Made by a program: the position numbers and the translations under genes
From: Paracoccaceae bacterium
GTDB lineage: Bacteria > Pseudomonadota > Alphaproteobacteria > Rhodobacterales > Rhodobacteraceae
DNA: 64,000 bases
Assembly: GCA_030066855.1 (NCBI GenBank)
Contig: JASJAU010000001.1
Coordinates: forward strand, 30,039-94,038
Direction of reading: 5' to 3'
The notes under the pieces: generated by a model
The model's input: the letters and a program-made list of their open reading frames with translations, nothing else
Database searches by the model: none
What the model was told of the DNA's origin: nothing
Shown: piece after piece, positions 18,041 through 27,450 of the stretch
Layout of the letters: each line of letters opens with the position of its first letter
How positions within the stretch are numbered: position 1 is the stretch's first letter

Positions 18041-18380
18041 TGGTTGTCCTTGTTTTTCGCAAGAAGGTCCTGCCCCGATCATCGGCAGCCTGGGCCTTCT
18101 CCGCTCAATGGCCTCTATATGTGGGGTCGTGCCCCTTGGCTTCAACCATAGGGCTGAGGCTCGCGCCAGTTTGCCCTCCGGCGCAGCGCGGGGCAAGCCG
18201 ACAATCCGACAAATGCCGCGGATGACGCGCCCTCACGGTTTTGCAAAGATCCGCCGGTCGACAAAGGCCGCTCTCAAACTACTTTCTTTCCGTCAGGGAA
18301 ACGTTAACCATTGCGCCATAAATAAAACGCAGTTCGGCACTAGCTGAGGAAACGGGGTAAAAAGAGCAGGAGGTCGAGCG
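18041..18380. other. 340-bp divergent intergenic region between lon and a membrane-protein gene
   Basis: No coding potential that I can support. It contains the heat-shock-type promoter of lon (18117-18146). Toward the right it becomes AT-richer with a TTAACC and a TAAATAAAA tract about 50-80 bp before the gene at 18381, where that gene's promoter probably lies, but I cannot place clear hexamers. Confidence 0.5.
18117..18146 (-). promoter_or_regulatory. RpoH (sigma-32)-type heat-shock promoter of lon
   Basis: On the minus strand, GTTGAAG (18146-18140) is followed after 13 bases by CCCCACATAT (18126-18117). This resembles the heat-shock pattern CTTGAA-N13-CCCCATNT. The implied start near 18108 leaves a leader of about 65 nt before lon, a known heat-shock gene. 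Confidence 0.6.
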
Positions 18381-18896
18381 ATGCTCGAACGCAATTTCCC
18401 TACGTTTTGGAAAGAGCGGAAACGCTTGGCATTCGTCGCCGTTCTGGCCTTTCTCGCCGGTTTCCTCTTCTACGCCCGCGTCGACGCTTATGTTTTCGGG
18501 GTGCAGGTCGGGGTGGCCACAGGGTTGATCTACGCCGCCGTCATCGCCCCTGCAGCTCTGATAATCTGCCTGTTTTTGCCGCGCATGCGGTTCCTGATCG
18601 AGGCGATCGCGGTCTCCCGCCTGCTTGTGGCGCTTTTCGTCTTCGCCTTCCCGGCCATTGGACAGGAGCTGCTGTTGCAACCGATACTGATGGCCATTCT
18701 GGTCGTGTCGCTTGGCGCGGTTTTGTCGCGCACTGTTCTCCACGGCAAGATCGTCCGCTTCCGCACAAGAACCTGGCGCGCCGCGCTCCGGCCCCGGCAT
18801 CACCTCCGCCGGCGGCCCGTCCGGCTTCAGTCAGCGACCGACTGGCAGCGCCGGTTCGTGGGCTGGGTCGACGACACGGCTCCCATCACCGCCTAA
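18381..18896 (+). CDS. Small integral membrane protein of unknown function
   Basis: A 171-aa protein with a strong ribosome-binding site (AGGAGGT, 7 bases before the ATG). About four transmembrane segments are visible: [37 protein letters not shown], a segment near [14 protein letters not shown], and [14 protein letters not shown]. The C-terminal 50 residues are very basic ([20 protein letters not shown]) and probably cytoplasmic. I do not recognise the family. Its stop codon overlaps that of convergent tgt by three bases (CTAA). Confidence 0.75.
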   Translation: MLERNFPTFWKERKRLAFVAVLAFLAGFLFYARVDAYVFGVQVGVATGLIYAAVIAPAALIICLFLPRMRFLIEAIAVSRLLVALFVFAFPAIGQELLLQPILMAILVVSLGAVLSRTVLHGKIVRFRTRTWRAALRPRHHLRRRPVRLQSATDWQRRFVGWVDDTAPITA

Positions 18897-20023
18897 ACCG
18901 GCTCGATATCGCCCTCTGCGCGCTTTGCGTGAAAGGCGGCCTCCCAAGCCTCGAACGCGCCCTCCGAGATCGCGTCCCGCATCCCCTGCATGATCTCCTG
19001 ATAGTAATGCAGGTTGTGCCAGGTCAGAAGCATGCCGGAAATCATCTCGCCCGCCCGGAAGACGTGATGGAGATAGGCCCGCGAATAAGACCGGCAGGCC
19101 GGACAGGAACACTCTTCGTCCAACGGGCGGGGATCGTCAGCATGCCGGGCGTTCTTGATATTGACCACGCCCCTCCGAGTGAAAGCCTGACCAGTCCTTC
19201 CTGAACGCGACGGCAGCACGCAGTCCATCATGTCGATCCCGCGCTTGACCGCGCCCACGATGTCGTCCGGCTTGCCGACCCCCATTAAATAGCGCGGCCG
19301 GTCCGCGGGCAGCATGTCCGGCGCGTAATCGAGAACGCAGAACATCGCCTCCTGCCCCTCGCCAACCGCCAGCCCGCCGACCGCGTAGCCGTCGAACCCG
19401 ATCCGCGTGAGCGCTTCGGCAGATTCGGCCCGGAGCGCCTCGGTCACTCCGCCCTGCTGGATGCCGAATAGCGCATGCCCCGGACGGTCGCCGAAGGCGT
19501 CGCGCGACCGCTCCGCCCAACGCATCGAAAGGCGCATGCTCTCCGCGACCGTCTCCTCCGCTGCCGGAAGCGCCGGGCATTCGTCGAAACACATCACGAT
19601 GTCCGAGCCGAGCAGGCGCTGGATTTCCATCGACCGCTCGGGCGTCAGCATGTGTTTCGACCCGTCGATGTGGCTGGAGAAGCGGACGCCCTCTTCGGCG
19701 AGCTTTCGCAGGCTGGCGAGGCTCATCACCTGAAAACCGCCGCTATCGGTCAGGATCGGCCGCTCCCAGTTCATGAACTTGTGCAGTCCGCCTAGCGCTG
19801 CCACCCGCTCAGCGCCCGGCCTCAGCATCAAGTGATAGGTGTTCCCCAGCAGGATGTCGGCCCCCGTCGCGCGGACGCTCTCGGGCAGCATCGCCTTGAC
19901 CGTACCCGCTGTGCCGACCGGCATGAAGGCCGGCGTGCGCACCTCTCCCCTGCTGGTCGAAATGACGCCCGTCCGCGCCTTGCCATCGGTGGCGCCTAGA
20001 ATGAAGGAAAAACGCTCCATCAT
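18893..20023 (-). CDS. tgt: tRNA-guanine transglycosylase (queuosine)
   Basis: Exchanges guanine for preQ1 at position 34 of tRNAs with GUN anticodons, which include the tRNA-Asp (GTC) encoded here. The protein of 376 aa shows the nucleophile-region motif [11 protein letters not shown], the [12 protein letters not shown] loop, the second conserved Asp region ([11 protein letters not shown]), and the zinc ligands [16 protein letters not shown]. Two adjacent ATGs (20023 and 20020) are possible starts, neither with a strong ribosome-binding site; upstream sequence to 20059 is not conserved-looking. Confidence 0.96.
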   Translation of the reverse strand: MMERFSFILGATDGKARTGVISTSRGEVRTPAFMPVGTAGTVKAMLPESVRATGADILLGNTYHLMLRPGAERVAALGGLHKFMNWERPILTDSGGFQVMSLASLRKLAEEGVRFSSHIDGSKHMLTPERSMEIQRLLGSDIVMCFDECPALPAAEETVAESMRLSMRWAERSRDAFGDRPGHALFGIQQGGVTEALRAESAEALTRIGFDGYAVGGLAVGEGQEAMFCVLDYAPDMLPADRPRYLMGVGKPDDIVGAVKRGIDMMDCVLPSRSGRTGQAFTRRGVVNIKNARHADDPRPLDEECSCPACRSYSRAYLHHVFRAGEMISGMLLTWHNLHYYQEIMQGMRDAISEGAFEAWEAAFHAKRAEGDIEPV

Positions 20024-20061
20024 GGCCGAGGGGTTAGCGCCATTCCGGGGGAATGGCAAAA

Positions 20062-20865
20062 TCAGCTTGCCGTGGCGGTCAAATAGTGGATTTCCGCCGG
20101 TACCCGCACGACACCATCGACCTCGAAACCCGCGAATTCCGATGCGATGCCAGCCTCTATCGCCGCAAGATCATCGTCCATTGGCTCCACGGGCGCAAGC
20201 AGCATGGTCGACACGGCGGTCATGAGCATTCGGGCCGTGGCCTCAACCGATTCCCCAGGCGTCAGGTGCAGATCGATCGTTTCCGCCGAGGCCTCCCAGC
20301 CCGCGCCATTCAGAATCGCCAGAAGCGCCTCAGCGTCAGCGAAGCGCATCGGTCCGGGCGCATCCGGATCAGGCGGCGGGAGATCGGGAAAGCGCGCGAC
20401 GGCGGCCTTGCGGGGAATGCCAAACCAAGGGTTTTTCGGAGGCCTGCCCCAAACGGCAAGCGTCATCCGGGCGCCGTCCTTGGCGGCGGAACGGAGATTG
20501 GCGAAGGCCGCGGCGGTGTCGGCGAAGAACATGGTGCCGAAATGCGAGATGATCGCGTCGAATGCGGCCTGCGGGTACGCGTATGATCCCGCATCGCCTT
20601 CGATCAGCGTGACGTTCTCCGGCGCTCGCTCGGCCGCGCGGGCCAGAAGCGGCGGGGCGATGTCGATGCCCGTGACATGTCCGTCGACGCCGACCGCTTC
20701 CGCCGCGAGCATAAGGCTCGGCCCGGTGCCGCATCCAACATCCAGAATGCGCTGGCCCGGCGCTAGCCCGGCTCGCGCCATCATGCCCTGCATGACCTCA
20801 GCATGGGCGGCGTTCAGAAAGCCTTCCGCCTCAAGCCAGGGTTTCGACATCGCGTCCCAATCCAC
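20062..20865 (-). CDS. Class I SAM-dependent methyltransferase
   Basis: A 267-aa methyltransferase with motif [21 protein letters not shown], strand-2 GIDIAPPLL and motif [14 protein letters not shown]. The frame is open to 21516, but the GTG at 20865 is the best start: GAGGAG lies 6 bases before it, and the residues beyond it overlap the sufT promoter and coding region on the other strand. The pattern is that of small-molecule methyltransferases, substrate unknown. It lies 38 bp downstream of the tgt start on the same strand. Confidence 0.85.
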   Translation of the reverse strand: MDWDAMSKPWLEAEGFLNAAHAEVMQGMMARAGLAPGQRILDVGCGTGPSLMLAAEAVGVDGHVTGIDIAPPLLARAAERAPENVTLIEGDAGSYAYPQAAFDAIISHFGTMFFADTAAAFANLRSAAKDGARMTLAVWGRPPKNPWFGIPRKAAVARFPDLPPPDPDAPGPMRFADAEALLAILNGAGWEASAETIDLHLTPGESVEATARMLMTAVSTMLLAPVEPMDDDLAAIEAGIASEFAGFEVDGVVRVPAEIHYLTATAS

Positions 20866-20974
20866 CCAATTCTCCTCAATCCAATGCTTCAACGGACGGT
20901 ACCCGATCCCCCGCCCGGACGCGATGTCGGATCGCAGCGGCCATACCAAACCCAAACTGTCGCGGGTCATCGCC

Positions 20975-21004
20975 TTTACGGCGCTCCGAAGTTCCTTATA
21001 TAAA
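20975..21004 (+). promoter_or_regulatory. Candidate promoter of sufT
   Basis: TTTACG (20975-20980), an 18-base spacer and TATAAA (20999-21004). Start would be near 21011, about 20 bp before the sufT ATG. The AT-rich TTATATAAAA stands out against GC-rich surroundings. Confidence 0.45.
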
Positions 21005-21030
21005 AGGTCGGAAAAACTTGGGCGCGGACG

Positions 21031-21393
21031 ATGACAGAACAGACAGACATGCTGGAAGGGACGCCGTTGATCAAGCCGTCGAGCACGGATCATCCGCTCT
21101 ACGACCCGATAGTCGATGCTTGCCGGACGGTGTTCGACCCCGAAATCCCGGTCAACATCTACGATTTGGGTCTCGTCTACACCGTTGAAGTAAATGACGA
21201 TTCTGATGTGAACGTGATCATGACCCTGACCGCGCCGGGTTGTCCAGTCGCGGGCGAGATGCCCGGCTGGGTCGCCGACGCGATCGAACCGCTGCCGGGC
21301 GTAAGGACTGTGAATGTCGAGCTCACGTGGGATCCCCCCTGGGGCATGGATATGATGTCCGATGAGGCGCGGCTCGAACTGGGCTTCATGTAG
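21031..21393 (+). CDS. sufT: Fe-S assembly protein SufT (MIP18/DUF59 family)
   Basis: A 120-aa MIP18-family protein that helps maturation of Fe-S proteins. The core motif [15 protein letters not shown] is intact, as are the cysteine in [14 protein letters not shown] and the C-terminal [14 protein letters not shown]. PaaD and related phenylacetate proteins share the domain, but the neighbouring A-type carrier favours SufT. It lies 58 bp upstream of that carrier, probably in one operon; the rest of the suf cluster is not in this window. Confidence 0.9.
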   Translation: MTEQTDMLEGTPLIKPSSTDHPLYDPIVDACRTVFDPEIPVNIYDLGLVYTVEVNDDSDVNVIMTLTAPGCPVAGEMPGWVADAIEPLPGVRTVNVELTWDPPWGMDMMSDEARLELGFM

Positions 21394-21451
21394 CCCCCTT
21401 GGCGCGAGCGCCGCGCCACCATAGGTTGGGGCGAGGAACAGGAGAGCGACG

Positions 21452-21841
21452 ATGTTCGGCATTCCGGGAAAGCAGGCCGTCACTATGACGCCCGCCGCCA
21501 TTCGCCAGATCGCCAAGCTGATGGAGAAAGACGGCCATCAGGGGCTCCGAATCGGCGTTAAGAAGGGCGGCTGCGCCGGCATGGAATACACCATGGACTT
21601 CGCCGAGACGGTTGATCCCATGGACGAAATCGTCGAGCAGGACGGCGCGCGAGTGATGATCGCGCCGATGGCGCAGATGTTCCTCTTTGGAACCGAGATC
21701 GATTACGAGACCTCGCTTCTCGAAAGCGGCTTCAAGTTCCGCAATCCGAACGTGGAAGACGCCTGCGGCTGCGGTGAATCCATAAAGTTCAAGGACGTCG
21801 AGGGACTCAGCGCCGAGCGCGAGGAGGCCTCCAAGGCTTGA
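21452..21841 (+). CDS. A-type iron-sulfur carrier protein (SufA/IscA/ErpA family)
   Basis: A 129-aa A-type carrier that holds and delivers Fe-S clusters to apo-proteins. The three ligand cysteines are seen: one in [10 protein letters not shown] and two in the C-terminal [11 protein letters not shown]. The spacing is that of SufA/IscA. It follows sufT, so SufA is the likely identity. The short N-terminus ([20 protein letters not shown]) is typical of the alphaproteobacterial form. The next gene, tpiA, follows after 53 bp. Confidence 0.92.
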   Translation: MFGIPGKQAVTMTPAAIRQIAKLMEKDGHQGLRIGVKKGGCAGMEYTMDFAETVDPMDEIVEQDGARVMIAPMAQMFLFGTEIDYETSLLESGFKFRNPNVEDACGCGESIKFKDVEGLSAEREEASKA

Positions 21842-21894
21842 CCTTCCTGACATGGCCGTCATTGTCCCGCCCGGACTGCTGACGGGAGGATGAC

Positions 21895-22638
21895 ATGCGC
21901 CGCAAACTGGCCGCCGGAAACTGGAAAATGAACGGAACTGGCGGGAGCTTGGCCGAGGCCGACGCGCTGGCAGCCGCCTGGCCTCAGGCGGCGTGCGACA
22001 TCCTCATCTGCCCACCCGCGACCTTGTTGTCGCGCCTGTCGGATCGGCTCTCGGGAAGTCTCATCGCGACCGGAGCGCAGGACTGCCACACCGCAAGCTC
22101 CGGCGCCCATACCGGTGACGTCAGCGCCGATATGGTGGCGGACGCGGGCGGCAGTCATGTGATCCTCGGTCACTCTGAGCGTCGGGCGGACCATGGCGAG
22201 ACGGACGCGCTTGTGCGTGCCAAAGCCGAGGCCGCCCTCGGCGCCGGTCTGATCGCCGTCGTATGCGTCGGCGAAACGCTCGAGGAGCGCGAGGCCGGTC
22301 AGACCATCGACATCGTCGGCGGCCAGCTCGCCGGCTCGCTCCCCGATGGCGCAACCGCCGCCAATACAGTTGTCGCATATGAGCCGGTTTGGGCGATCGG
22401 CACCGGCAAGGTGCCCACGCTGGAGGAGATCGGCGCGGTCCATGACGACATCCGCGCCCGCCTTGTCGCGCGTTTCGGCGCTGAAGGCGACGGCATCCGC
22501 GTCCTCTACGGCGGCTCGGTGAAACCTTCCAACGCGGCGGAAATCTTCGGCGTCTCTAACGTCGATGGCGCCCTTGTCGGCGGCGCGTCGCTTAAGGCGG
22601 ACGATTTCGGCGGGATCATCGCGGCCTTGAACGCCTAG
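21895..22638 (+). CDS. tpiA: Triose-phosphate isomerase
   Basis: Interconverts dihydroxyacetone phosphate and glyceraldehyde 3-phosphate. At 247 aa it is of normal length. Catalytic residues are visible: Lys in GNWKMNG, His in LGHSERR, and Glu in [13 protein letters not shown]. The phosphate loop is in LYGGSVKP with GALVGGASL. Its stop shares CTAG with convergent zapE. Confidence 0.98.
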   Translation: MRRKLAAGNWKMNGTGGSLAEADALAAAWPQAACDILICPPATLLSRLSDRLSGSLIATGAQDCHTASSGAHTGDVSADMVADAGGSHVILGHSERRADHGETDALVRAKAEAALGAGLIAVVCVGETLEEREAGQTIDIVGGQLAGSLPDGATAANTVVAYEPVWAIGTGKVPTLEEIGAVHDDIRARLVARFGAEGDGIRVLYGGSVKPSNAAEIFGVSNVDGALVGGASLKADDFGGIIAALNA

Positions 22639-23714
22639 TCGGCGTCCCGCCCCCAATCCGCCGCCTGCATCTCGATCAACCGGCTGGCGGTGCGCTCGAA
22701 CTCGAAACTCCCCTCGCCCTCGATGTAGAGGTTGTCGGGGATATCTGCCGCGCTGGCGATCAGCCGGACCTTCGCCTCGTAAAGCGCGTCGATCAACGTA
22801 ACGAAGCGGCGGGCCTGGTTATAGTTCTCGGACGATAGCCGGGGAATGTCCTCCATGATCAGAACTCGCACGGCATCGGCCAGAGCGAGGTAGTCCGCCG
22901 GGCCAAGGGGCTGGCCGCAGAGGTCATAGAACTTCGCCCGCGCCACGCCATTGGAGAAGGCCGGGATCTCAACATCCCGCCCCTTGATGTGCAGGACCAG
23001 CCGCTCGGACCGGCCTTTTGAGAGGTCGTTCCATATCGCGTCGATCGCCACTCGCGCATCGGCGTTCGCGGGATGAAAATAGACCTGCTCGCCCGCCAGC
23101 CTGTCCTGTCGATAGTCCTTGTGGGAAGTAAGCTCCCAAACCTCCATCTTCTCCTTCAGCAGCTCGATGAAGGGAATGAACAGCGCCCGGTTCAGGCCAT
23201 CCTTGTAGAGATCGTCGGGGACGCGGTTCGACGTGGTGACGACTGTCACGCCATGGGTGAACATCCTCTCGAACAGCCGTCCGACGATCATCGCGTCGGC
23301 GATGTCGGTGATCTGCATCTCGTCAAGGCAGAGAAGCCGCAGGCTCTCCGCCATCTCGTCGGCCACCGGCTTGATCGCGTCATCCACGCCTGTCTGGCGC
23401 GCCGCGTGCAACTTGGTCTGCACCTCCTGCATGAAAGCGTGGAAATGCACGCGCCGGCTTGGCACGTCATGCGTCTCGTCATGGAAGAGGTCCATGAGCA
23501 TGGACTTGCCGCGTCCAACGCCGCCCCAGAGATAGAGACCCCGGATCGGCTCGGGCTTCTTCGCGAAGAACCCGCCCAGGCGCGGCTTCGCGGGCGCCGC
23601 ATGGAGCGCGGCGATGATCCGGTCGAGCTCCGGCAGAACCTCCTCCTGCGCCGGATCGGGCAGAAGATGCTCGGCGTCGATGCGCTCCTGATAGGCTTGG
23701 GTGATATGGCCCAT
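22635..23714 (-). CDS. zapE: Cell division ATPase ZapE (AFG1-like)
   Basis: A 359-aa AFG1/ZapE-family ATPase, tied in E. coli to Z-ring constriction and in mitochondria to protein quality control. Walker A is [14 protein letters not shown] and the following FHAFMQEVQ motif is typical of the family; [17 protein letters not shown] is Walker B. The C-terminal winged region includes the [20 protein letters not shown] segment. It ends in the CTAG overlap with tpiA. Confidence 0.95.
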   Translation of the reverse strand: MGHITQAYQERIDAEHLLPDPAQEEVLPELDRIIAALHAAPAKPRLGGFFAKKPEPIRGLYLWGGVGRGKSMLMDLFHDETHDVPSRRVHFHAFMQEVQTKLHAARQTGVDDAIKPVADEMAESLRLLCLDEMQITDIADAMIVGRLFERMFTHGVTVVTTSNRVPDDLYKDGLNRALFIPFIELLKEKMEVWELTSHKDYRQDRLAGEQVYFHPANADARVAIDAIWNDLSKGRSERLVLHIKGRDVEIPAFSNGVARAKFYDLCGQPLGPADYLALADAVRVLIMEDIPRLSSENYNQARRFVTLIDALYEAKVRLIASAADIPDNLYIEGEGSFEFERTASRLIEMQAADWGRDAD

Positions 23715-23754
23715 GCCGCTGTTCGAACCACAGGCGGCCGAAAAAGGAAAGGGA

Positions 23755-24885
23755 TCAGGCGCTTGTCACGTCGTGGCGGTAGAGCCAGTCGAAGCGCCGG
23801 AGCGGATGCGCCGGGGCGACGCTGCCCGCCAGCCGTAGAAGCGCATGCGCCGCAAAACGAACCGGCGGCGACGACAGGTGGTAGTTCCGCGCGTTGGACG
23901 TAGCGGCCTCAGTAATGCGCGTCGCACGGCTCCGCCGCCGCGATTGGTAATCCTCGAGCGCCTCAGTCACGGGCGCTTTCGACAGCGCGTCGGCCAGCAC
24001 CCAGGCGTCCTCGAGCGCGAGGTTCGCGCCCTGAGCTAGGAACGGCAGGGTCGGATGCGCGGCGTCGCCAAGGAGGACCTGGCGTCCCGAAAACCAGCGG
24101 TGCGCCACGCGGTGACGGTAGAGGCCCCAGAGATGGACTTCCTCGACCTGCTCAAGCCAGCCTTTCACGTCGCGGCTGAACCCGGCAAAGGCGGCCCGCA
24201 GGTTCGACGGGTGATCCTCGTGGCTCCAGCCCTCGTCGGCCCAAGCCTCGCGCTCCTCTACCGCCACAATGTTCCGTAGCCCGCCCGGCAACGGATAGGT
24301 CACAAGATGACGCCCCGGCCCCACGTAGACCTCCGCCACCGGTGGCGGCTCCCCGGGCACCAGCGCCCGCCATGCGACCTGCTTGGTGAAAAAGGGCTTC
24401 GAGGCCTCATCGACCCGCGCTCGCATCCGCGACTTGAGACCATCGGCGCCGATAAGCAGATCGTCGCCTTCGAGCGCCGCGCCCTCCGGCGGCGGCGCGA
24501 TCTCGCGCCCTGTCTCAAGGGCGACGCCGGCCTCTTCGGCGCCGGCCTTCAAGACGTCGATCATCCGGGCGCGGTGAACAAAGCGCCATTCAAGGTCGCC
24601 CGCATGCTCTGACAGATCGAGTGTCAACACCTCCCGCCCCGTCGGACCGTCAATCAGCCGAACCGCCTCGGCCTCGATCGAAACCTCCGCCAGCGCCGCG
24701 TCGAGGCCGAGCGCCCGGAGAACGTTCCAGCCATTGGGCGAGATTTGAATGCCCGCGCCCACCTCGGCGATCGCTTCCGTCTTCTCGGCGACGGTAACAG
24801 CATGACCGGCCTCTGCCAGAGCGCGGGCCGCCGCCAGTCCGCCGATCCCGGCGCCCGCAATCGTGATCTTCATGGCCTCGCTCAT
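23755..24885 (-). CDS. FAD-dependent aromatic-ring monooxygenase (salicylate hydroxylase-like)
   Basis: A 376-aa class A flavoprotein monooxygenase that would use NAD(P)H and O2 to hydroxylate an aromatic substrate. Motifs in order: the FAD dinucleotide fold GAGIGGLAAARALAEAG, the DG motif LLIGADGLKSRMR, and GD in LLGDAAHPTLPFLAQGANLA. These place it with salicylate and 6-hydroxynicotinate monooxygenases. The start at 24885 is preferred because AGGA lies 9 bases upstream and it avoids the long non-conserved extension to 25107. An FNR-like dyad lies 37-50 bp upstream. Substrate is unknown. Confidence 0.88.
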   Translation of the reverse strand: MSEAMKITIAGAGIGGLAAARALAEAGHAVTVAEKTEAIAEVGAGIQISPNGWNVLRALGLDAALAEVSIEAEAVRLIDGPTGREVLTLDLSEHAGDLEWRFVHRARMIDVLKAGAEEAGVALETGREIAPPPEGAALEGDDLLIGADGLKSRMRARVDEASKPFFTKQVAWRALVPGEPPPVAEVYVGPGRHLVTYPLPGGLRNIVAVEEREAWADEGWSHEDHPSNLRAAFAGFSRDVKGWLEQVEEVHLWGLYRHRVAHRWFSGRQVLLGDAAHPTLPFLAQGANLALEDAWVLADALSKAPVTEALEDYQSRRRSRATRITEAATSNARNYHLSSPPVRFAAHALLRLAGSVAPAHPLRRFDWLYRHDVTSA

Positions 24886-24921
24886 CGCGCTGATCCTGCC
24901 GGCAGATCTGACACGCGCGCC

Positions 24922-24935
24922 TTGATCCCCGTCAA
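24922..24935. promoter_or_regulatory. FNR-type dyad between amidohydrolase and monooxygenase genes
   Basis: TTGATCCCCGTCAA fits the Rhodobacter FnrL pattern TTGAT-N4-(A/G)TCAA. It overlaps the TGA of the amidohydrolase gene and sits 37-50 bp before the monooxygenase start. Class II spacing would leave almost no leader, so repression or chance are both possible. Confidence 0.35.
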
Positions 24936-26098
24936 GCGGCCAGCGGCATCCGACCTTCCACGATCTCGACGAACCAGGAGCATCCGGCGGGAATGGCCTC
25001 GTCATTGAAATCGTACTCGGGGTGATGCACGCGAGCGGTGTCGCCGTTGCCCACCAGAATGTACGCGCCCGGCCGCTTCTGAAGCATGAAGGAGAAATCC
25101 TCGCCACCCATCACCATGGGCTCCTCCGCGCAGCCGCCGGAGACGCGCTTGGCCGCCTCTATGGCGAAGTCCGTCTGCTCCGGCGCGTTGACCATCATCG
25201 GGTAGTTGCGCTTGTAATCCACGTGGGCCGAGGCGCCAAAGGCCTTCGCCGTATGCTCGGCGATCTCTTTGATCCGCATTTCCGCCAGATCGTGGGTTTC
25301 GTCGTCAAGCGTGCGGACGGTGCCGCGCAGGCGGACCTCCTGAGGTATTACGTTATAGGCGGTCGAAGAGGTCTCGAAAGACGTCACCGAGACCACGACC
25401 TGCTTGACCGGGTCGGCATTCCGACTGGCGATCGTCTGAAGCGCCAGGATCACTTGGCTAGCCGCCACCGTCGGGTCGATCGTTTCATAGGGCTTGGCGG
25501 CATGCCCACCCCGGCCCTCGATCAAAATGTCGAAGAGGTCGGTCGCGGCGAAAAAGCGCCCCGAGCGGATCGAGAAGGCGCCGGTCTCGAGACCGGGCCA
25601 GTTGTGCATGGCATAGACCTCATCGATGCCAAAACGCTCAATCATCCCGTCCTCGACCATCTCGCGCCCGCCGCCGCCGCCTTCTTCGGCGGGCTGGAAG
25701 ATGACCGTGACCGTGCCGTCGAAGGACCGCGTCTCGCAGAGATACTTGGCCGCGCCCAAAAGCATCGCGGTATGCCCGTCATGCCCGCAGGCGTGCATCT
25801 TGCCGGGCGACTTCGAGGCGTAATCGAGGCCGGTCGCCTCGTCGATGGGGAGCGCGTCCATGTCGGCGCGGAGACCGATCACCCGGCTCCTGGTGTCCTC
25901 CCGGCCCTTGATCAGACCCACGACGCCGGTCCGCCCGATCCCGCGATGCACCTCCTCGCAGCCAAACGCCTTCAAGCGGTCGGCAACGACGCTTGCAGTC
26001 CTATCCACGTCGAACAACAACTCGGGATTCTCATGAAAGTCCCGGCGCCAGGCGGTGATTTCGGCGTGAAGCTCGGAGAAGCGGTTTCGGACCGGCAC
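24932..26098 (-). CDS. M20D amidohydrolase (hippurate hydrolase/IAA-amino acid hydrolase family)
   Basis: A 388-aa metal-dependent amidohydrolase that cleaves N-acyl or amide bonds. Ligand motifs: KMHACGHDGHTAMLLGAA (Cys, His, His), FQPAEEGGGGG (catalytic Glu pair), and AMHNWPGL (His). A late His is in GDTARVHHPEYDF. The GTG at 26098 is preferred over 26179 because AAAGGA is 7 bases upstream and PVRNRFSELHAEITAWRRD is a typical start. The flavin monooxygenase follows on the same strand (46 bp), so they may act on related substrates. Confidence 0.92.
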   Translation of the reverse strand: MPVRNRFSELHAEITAWRRDFHENPELLFDVDRTASVVADRLKAFGCEEVHRGIGRTGVVGLIKGREDTRSRVIGLRADMDALPIDEATGLDYASKSPGKMHACGHDGHTAMLLGAAKYLCETRSFDGTVTVIFQPAEEGGGGGREMVEDGMIERFGIDEVYAMHNWPGLETGAFSIRSGRFFAATDLFDILIEGRGGHAAKPYETIDPTVAASQVILALQTIASRNADPVKQVVVSVTSFETSSTAYNVIPQEVRLRGTVRTLDDETHDLAEMRIKEIAEHTAKAFGASAHVDYKRNYPMMVNAPEQTDFAIEAAKRVSGGCAEEPMVMGGEDFSFMLQKRPGAYILVGNGDTARVHHPEYDFNDEAIPAGCSWFVEIVEGRMPLAA

Positions 26099-26199
26099 GG
26101 GTATTTCCTTTCTGATCAGGCCGGGGAAGCGCGTTTCCGCGCTTTCCGCTTGGCCAAAGTGATTTTGGGGGAGCCGCACAGCGGCAGGGGCGAAGCCCC

Positions 26200-26232
26200 A
26201 AAAAGGGACGCCGCGCTGGAAGGCGCGGCGTC
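26200..26232 (-). terminator. Rho-independent terminator of bioY
   Basis: On the minus strand, GACGCCGCGC pairs with GCGCGGCGTC (10 bp, 6-base loop) and is followed by CCTTTTT. It begins 7 bp after the bioY stop codon. A second small hairpin (GGGGCGAAGCCCC, 26187-26199) follows. Confidence 0.85.
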
Positions 26233-26238
26233 ACCAAA

Positions 26239-26838
26239 TCAAACGCGGGCCTCGCCCACCATCTTCCAGACCGCGGGCAGCAGCAGCGCGGCCAGCGCCA
26301 GCTTTAGCGCGTCGCCCAGAAGGAACGGCGTCAGACCCCAGGCCAGGATCGGCTGGTCCCAGCCGTAGAGCTGGCCGAGCCAGAGAAGCCCCGGGATGTA
26401 AATGATCGCGTTGCCAATCAGCATGGCCGCCGCCATCCGCCCCATCGAGCGGTCCCAACCGGCGCGGGCGAAGACACCAAGCGCGAGCGCGGCCAGAACG
26501 TAGCCGACGAGATAGCCTCCGGTGCCGCCCGTCATGTAGGCGAGACCATAGTTCTCGGCCGACGACCCCGCGAAAACGTTGAAGCCCAGGGCGCCCACGG
26601 CCATGTACCCCAGGATCGTCGCCAGCCCCAAACGAGGACCGTAGGCGGCGCCGATGGTGAGGACGGCGAAAGTCCCCATCGTCAGCGGAACCGGCCACAT
26701 CGGGATTCGAATCTTCGCCGCGATTGCGAGCGCGGCGATGCCCGCCAGCACCAGAACTACTTGCTTGATGCGAAGCGCGGCGCCCTCAGACGGGCCGAAG
26801 ACCTCAGACAGGACCGGGCGTGCCTCGATTGTCGACAT
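26239..26838 (-). CDS. bioY: Biotin transporter substrate-binding protein BioY
   Basis: S component of an ECF-type biotin transporter (199 aa), an integral membrane protein with about six helices. Family motifs are seen: KIRIPMWPVPLTMGTFAVL (substrate site), GPRLGLATILGYMAVGALG, and MTGGTGGYLVGYVLAA, the GGTGGY-type signature. The ATG at 26838 has GGGAG upstream; the ATG at 26859 overlaps that ribosome-binding site. BioM and BioN are not next to it, so it may work alone or with a remote energy module. Confidence 0.95.
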   Translation of the reverse strand: MSTIEARPVLSEVFGPSEGAALRIKQVVLVLAGIAALAIAAKIRIPMWPVPLTMGTFAVLTIGAAYGPRLGLATILGYMAVGALGFNVFAGSSAENYGLAYMTGGTGGYLVGYVLAALALGVFARAGWDRSMGRMAAAMLIGNAIIYIPGLLWLGQLYGWDQPILAWGLTPFLLGDALKLALAALLLPAVWKMVGEARV

Positions 26839-26911
26839 TGGGGATGCTCCCTCTCTCATTCCTCGTCGCGCCCGCTTATCGCACCCCGCCCCGGACAGGG
26901 CAAGGCGGCGA

Positions 26912-27340
26912 TCAGGTGCTCCGGGCGAAGCTGGTGACCATGCGGTAGTCTTTGCGCGGCCCGGTCACGCGCCATTCCGAGCTCCAGTCCGGGAAGCGGG
27001 AAAAATCGTAGCTCACCTCGTAGCGATCGGGCGGACAGAGAAAGGTCGTCTCCGGCCGCGCAGTCCCGAGCGGCACGGTATGAAACGGTCGCATGTCATG
27101 GAACATGACCTCCAGCCGGGCGCCCTCCTGCGCCCAGATGTAGCGCCGCGTCGCGCGGACAGGCGGCCGGCCGTCGGAAACCGTGAGAAACCCCTCCTCA
27201 TCCTCGATCAGCCGGGGACCGGACCATGTGAACCGCGCCGTGCCGTCAAAACGATTCTCGTTCCCATCGGCATGGCGGATCACCCGCGCGATCGTCCAAG
27301 CGCCCGCAAGCGCCGTGAGCGACGGCAGCCCCTCAGACAC
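26912..27340 (-). CDS. DUF6314-type protein of unknown function
   Basis: A 142-aa protein with a beta-barrel-like, lipocalin-type pattern: LAGAWTIARVIRHADGNENR, then the FDGTARFTWSG strand and RRYIWAQEGARLEVMFHDM, and C-terminal YEVSYDFSRFPDWSSEWRV. This matches my recollection of DUF6314, common in Rhodobacteraceae. The start is GTG at 27340 with GAGGG 8 bases upstream. No signal peptide. It is divergent from purB. Function unknown. Confidence 0.75.
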   Translation of the reverse strand: MSEGLPSLTALAGAWTIARVIRHADGNENRFDGTARFTWSGPRLIEDEEGFLTVSDGRPPVRATRRYIWAQEGARLEVMFHDMRPFHTVPLGTARPETTFLCPPDRYEVSYDFSRFPDWSSEWRVTGPRKDYRMVTSFARST

Positions 27341-27450
27341 GCGTCAGACCCTCGCCAAGCGGAAAACCATGAAACCGCGCCTCTCCGTCTTCTTGTTCCT
27401 TCCCGCCCGCCAGTCTAAACGCGGCGGCAAACGAGACGAAAGGCCCCACC

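Noticed and set aside
20866..21516. A 217-residue N-terminal extension of the methyltransferase at 20062
   Set aside because: It covers sufT and its promoter on the other strand and lacks homology-like pattern, while GTG 20865 has an ideal ribosome-binding site.
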